Shown piece by piece: positions 61,561 to 64,000 of a stretch of 64,000 nucleotides of DNA (position 1 is the stretch's first letter; each line of letters starts with the position of its first letter). Location: assembly GCA_026874595.1 (NCBI GenBank), contig CM049307.1, forward strand, positions 18,267,079 to 18,331,078. The letters run 5' to 3'. Below the pieces are notes generated by a model, which was not told the DNA's origin, did no database searches, and was given only the letters and a program-made list of their open reading frames with translations. The DNA is from Sipunculus nudus. Its lineage: Eukaryota > Annelida > Sipuncula > Golfingiida > Sipunculidae. The position numbers and the translations under genes are program-made.

Positions 61561-62079
61561 TGAGTAAAACAATGACAGCATTTCTGTTTAAGCTAAGAAA
61601 ACGTTTCTTTTTTTTATTATCCTGGCCAGAATTAACTAGATAAAATTATTTCCCTCTTTACAGAGTTTAAAATTACACTATTTAATAATAAAAAATATAA
61701 AACACTGACTGCTGGCAAGGTTAATGAATCATATTTGTGAACCGGATATAAAACTGCACAAAATTACAGAAGTTAAAATGTGTGAATGCTTATTCAATTG
61801 ACATAAATCATGAGTAAAAAGTACTGGTTTTATCATTTTGATTTTGCTGTGATGAAACAATGCAGATTTGATAAAGAAATGCTGCGACTATTAATTTTCC
61901 CACAGCGATGCTCGCCTCCAGCTGCCCATGGGAAGAACAAGCACAACATTCGTCAAAATTTGCCAAAAAGTGTCAAAAACGAGCACATCTTTAATTATCA
62001 AGTGGGGAAAATGTCATTTGATCAGGTGGCACTGTTGTTCTTATTAACTAACGTTTGACATCTGTGATTTGGCTCAATC
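61561..62079. other. CHTF18 intron, unclassified
   Basis: AT-rich. A + strand frame of 82 codons (61810-62058) starts at ATG but shows no recognisable domain and no splice context. Confidence 0.35.
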
Positions 62080-62760
62080 CTTAATGAAACTGCGGCCCAG
62101 GCTACGAAGCTGAGTCATTTTTGTCATATTCTCCGAGCATATCAAAACCTTCACACCCTCCCTACACAGAGGCCATTCAGGGCCACTGAGCTGCGCAATG
62201 ATTTCACCGAGCATTTCCCCAGGGCAAGCCGCCCCTTCCAATTTCTGCATGCCTGCATCCGCTAAATACATTACAGACAGGAGGACATGCTTAATAATGT
62301 GATTAGGTTGTTGAGTTTTAGAGGGTGATTTGATTGTCGCCGTCATTGTTTCCACGTTCAGACCAGAGGCTACCTTCAGCTCTGAGCGGTGTCTTTGTTG
62401 TTCCATGGCATGCTTCCAGAATGAGTCCGTTTAATTCTCTGCATGGCTCAAAGTAATTGTAATTGTCTCATTTTATGCTGTCATTGGGGGCCTAATCACT
62501 ACATAATGATGTTAACTGGGCATAATTTGGGCCATGGATTCTGATCAGAAGCTTCATGTCGCAAAGTGCCTCTTGTCTCTGGACACTAATGGATGCCCTC
62601 TCGTACCCGCGACTCACAACACAGCAACCTCCACCGTCTAAAGCCTCCCCAGCTTCATTTTTAAATGAACGGTTGACATTTACTTGCTTCTCAGATTGCA
62701 TTTGTTGGCGGGCTAATGTCAGGCTAATTAGATTATCAATTACTTAGCTCAGTGCTTAAT
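62080..62760. promoter_or_regulatory. Candidate conserved non-coding block with homeodomain-type sites
   Basis: About 680 bases, GC-richer and repeat-free, ending in a cluster of homeodomain words (GGCTAATTAGATTATCAATTAC at 62711-62732; CTAATCACTACATAATG at 62492-62508; AAGTAATTGTAATTG at 62451-62465). Two - strand frames of 110 and 69 codons cross it. Their peptides show no recognisable domain and no good splice sites were seen, so a regulatory element is preferred over an exon. Confidence 0.4.
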
Positions 62761-64000
62761 TTAACTTAAGTTCCTCAAATTCCAGTAACTTCTATTTACT
62801 GTGACTTGGTATTACTATTTCAGAATAATGATCAATTATGTCTCAAGCTGTCTATTAAGACCCAGTGGGTATAATTATAACAGCAGTCTCTAGTATCATC
62901 TTATTTTTATTTAAACTGAATTCTTCTTTGTTTAATGAAGTAATTGTGTTAAAACCAATTATCAAAATTTAATCAAAAGGCACAAATGGCTGCATTGGAT
63001 GAATGCAGACCTGTAATTTTAAACCCAATGTAAAAGTTTTCATTGCTCATTTTTCAGTGAATGTTCATTGTTTCTGTCACACAAACCTAAACAATATTGT
63101 AGATGCTAGTAAATCTCACCATTTTATTGTAGCCATCCCACTGTTCTTTCTTGCTGTCAACCTGTACTCCATAAGTTTATAATTACTGTGAAATCATACT
63201 GATTTCCTGTGTGTTCTTCTCATTACTGAGACTGGAAAATGTTAAGCTCAGGGGCCAAATCCCCAAGCAAGCAGGAATATGAGAAACAATTGTGACTTAA
63301 AAATACAAACATAAAATCAGGATTTCAATGTAGCTTTAGCTTTAGATTTTAATTTGATTACACATACACATCTTTCAGTGACACACTAATGGCCAGGGAA
63401 CAAAAGTATAGTACAGGAAGAAAAAAAGGAGAGAAGAGCTCCACCAATATAGGTGTAATATGTGGTGTACCTTACATTTCAGTGAGGTAGAGAGGAGAGA
63501 TGCCTAGAGGCCATCATAGGCAGTGACAGTATTTGAGAGTCAAAATAAAAAAAACTTAATAACAAATGAGCAGGTATGGTGGCATGATCCCCTCACTCTT
63601 TGTGTATATAACAGTATTCATTACTGATAATTGTGTTTATCCCTATATGTAATAATTTAACTACACAAGCATTAGTTAAACATTATAATGATTTGTGCAC
63701 TTATTTAACTAGTCCATTGGAATACAACCATATGATTTTTCCACTTTATAAACGACCCATTATTATGTAACCATCCGACTGTTCTATGAAATTACTGTGA
63801 AATCCAATCTGATGACCACTCCATTAACATGACCATTCCACTAAGACCAGCACGTTTTTGAGGTCCCAGAAAATTTAATGTAAGTTGTGATATAAAACCT
63901 CATGGTAACATGACTGCCCTGCTATGATGACCAATGACCACTTTCTTCTGTCCAAAATCATAAAATAACCACAACCACTGGCAGTGGTGGGGACCACTTC
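62761..64000. other. CHTF18 intron, unclassified
   Basis: AT-rich to the window edge. Short TAACCATCC/GACCATTCCACTAA-like words recur near 63770-63840 and could be the start of a diverged tandem repeat. No exon recognised. Confidence 0.35.

Noticed and set aside
62074-62406. 110-codon - strand frame in the GC-richer block
   Set aside because: No domain recognised, no convincing splice sites, and the block carries clustered homeodomain sites; kept as a regulatory candidate.

Overview
The window is animal nuclear DNA, most likely from a mollusc or another lophotrochozoan. It has spliced genes with GT-AG introns, abundant microsatellites, and many dispersed elements whose 3' ends carry runs of GGACGGAC followed by an ACTATAG-type terminus, a style I associate with bivalve and gastropod genomes. 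The species cannot be named from sequence alone. Only two genes can be identified securely, and both are partial.

Layout. (1) 514-3932, + strand: the last three exons of a PRD-class (paired-like, Q50) homeobox gene, running from homeodomain helix 3 to a C-terminal OAR motif. The 5' exons lie left of the window. (2) 3933-30299: intergenic DNA. It holds a possible PIF/Harbinger relic (5437-6090), a tandem-repeat element (7060-7690), a decayed non-LTR retrotransposon (8755-11728), dispersed elements called here family A and family B, and several repeat-poor blocks near 15.5, 18.8 and 20.1-20.7 kb. (3) 30300-36917, - strand: the last two coding exons of CHTF18 (CTF18, the clamp-loader subunit of an alternative replication factor C). 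The rest of the window to 64000 is probably a very long upstream intron of this gene, because no further exon could be recognised. It contains a family D element with thirteen ~180-bp repeats, a tRNA-like SINE, a 26-bp minisatellite, a 12-kb nest of family A elements (48490-60478), and GC-richer repeat-poor blocks at 61.4-61.6 and 62.1-62.8 kb. The homeobox gene and CHTF18 converge.

The most interesting content is the mobile DNA. Families A, B and D differ in sequence but share one layout: a left end ACAAG.. or ACTAG.. with a short palindrome, then a 10-11 bp subterminal motif whose reverse complement lies almost at the right end, then an A-run. Three family A insertions can be compared with matching unfilled sequence elsewhere in the window. 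In all three the host A-run is divided with no gained or lost base, so there is no target-site duplication. That argues for a rolling-circle (Helitron2/Helentron-like, HINE) mechanism. Five such elements form perfectly balanced nested brackets between 48 and 60 kb. One family B copy carries an exon-like insert (24045-24297). The repeat-poor blocks inside CHTF18 introns, with homeodomain-type TAAT sites, could be regulatory elements of the homeobox gene; this is inference only.
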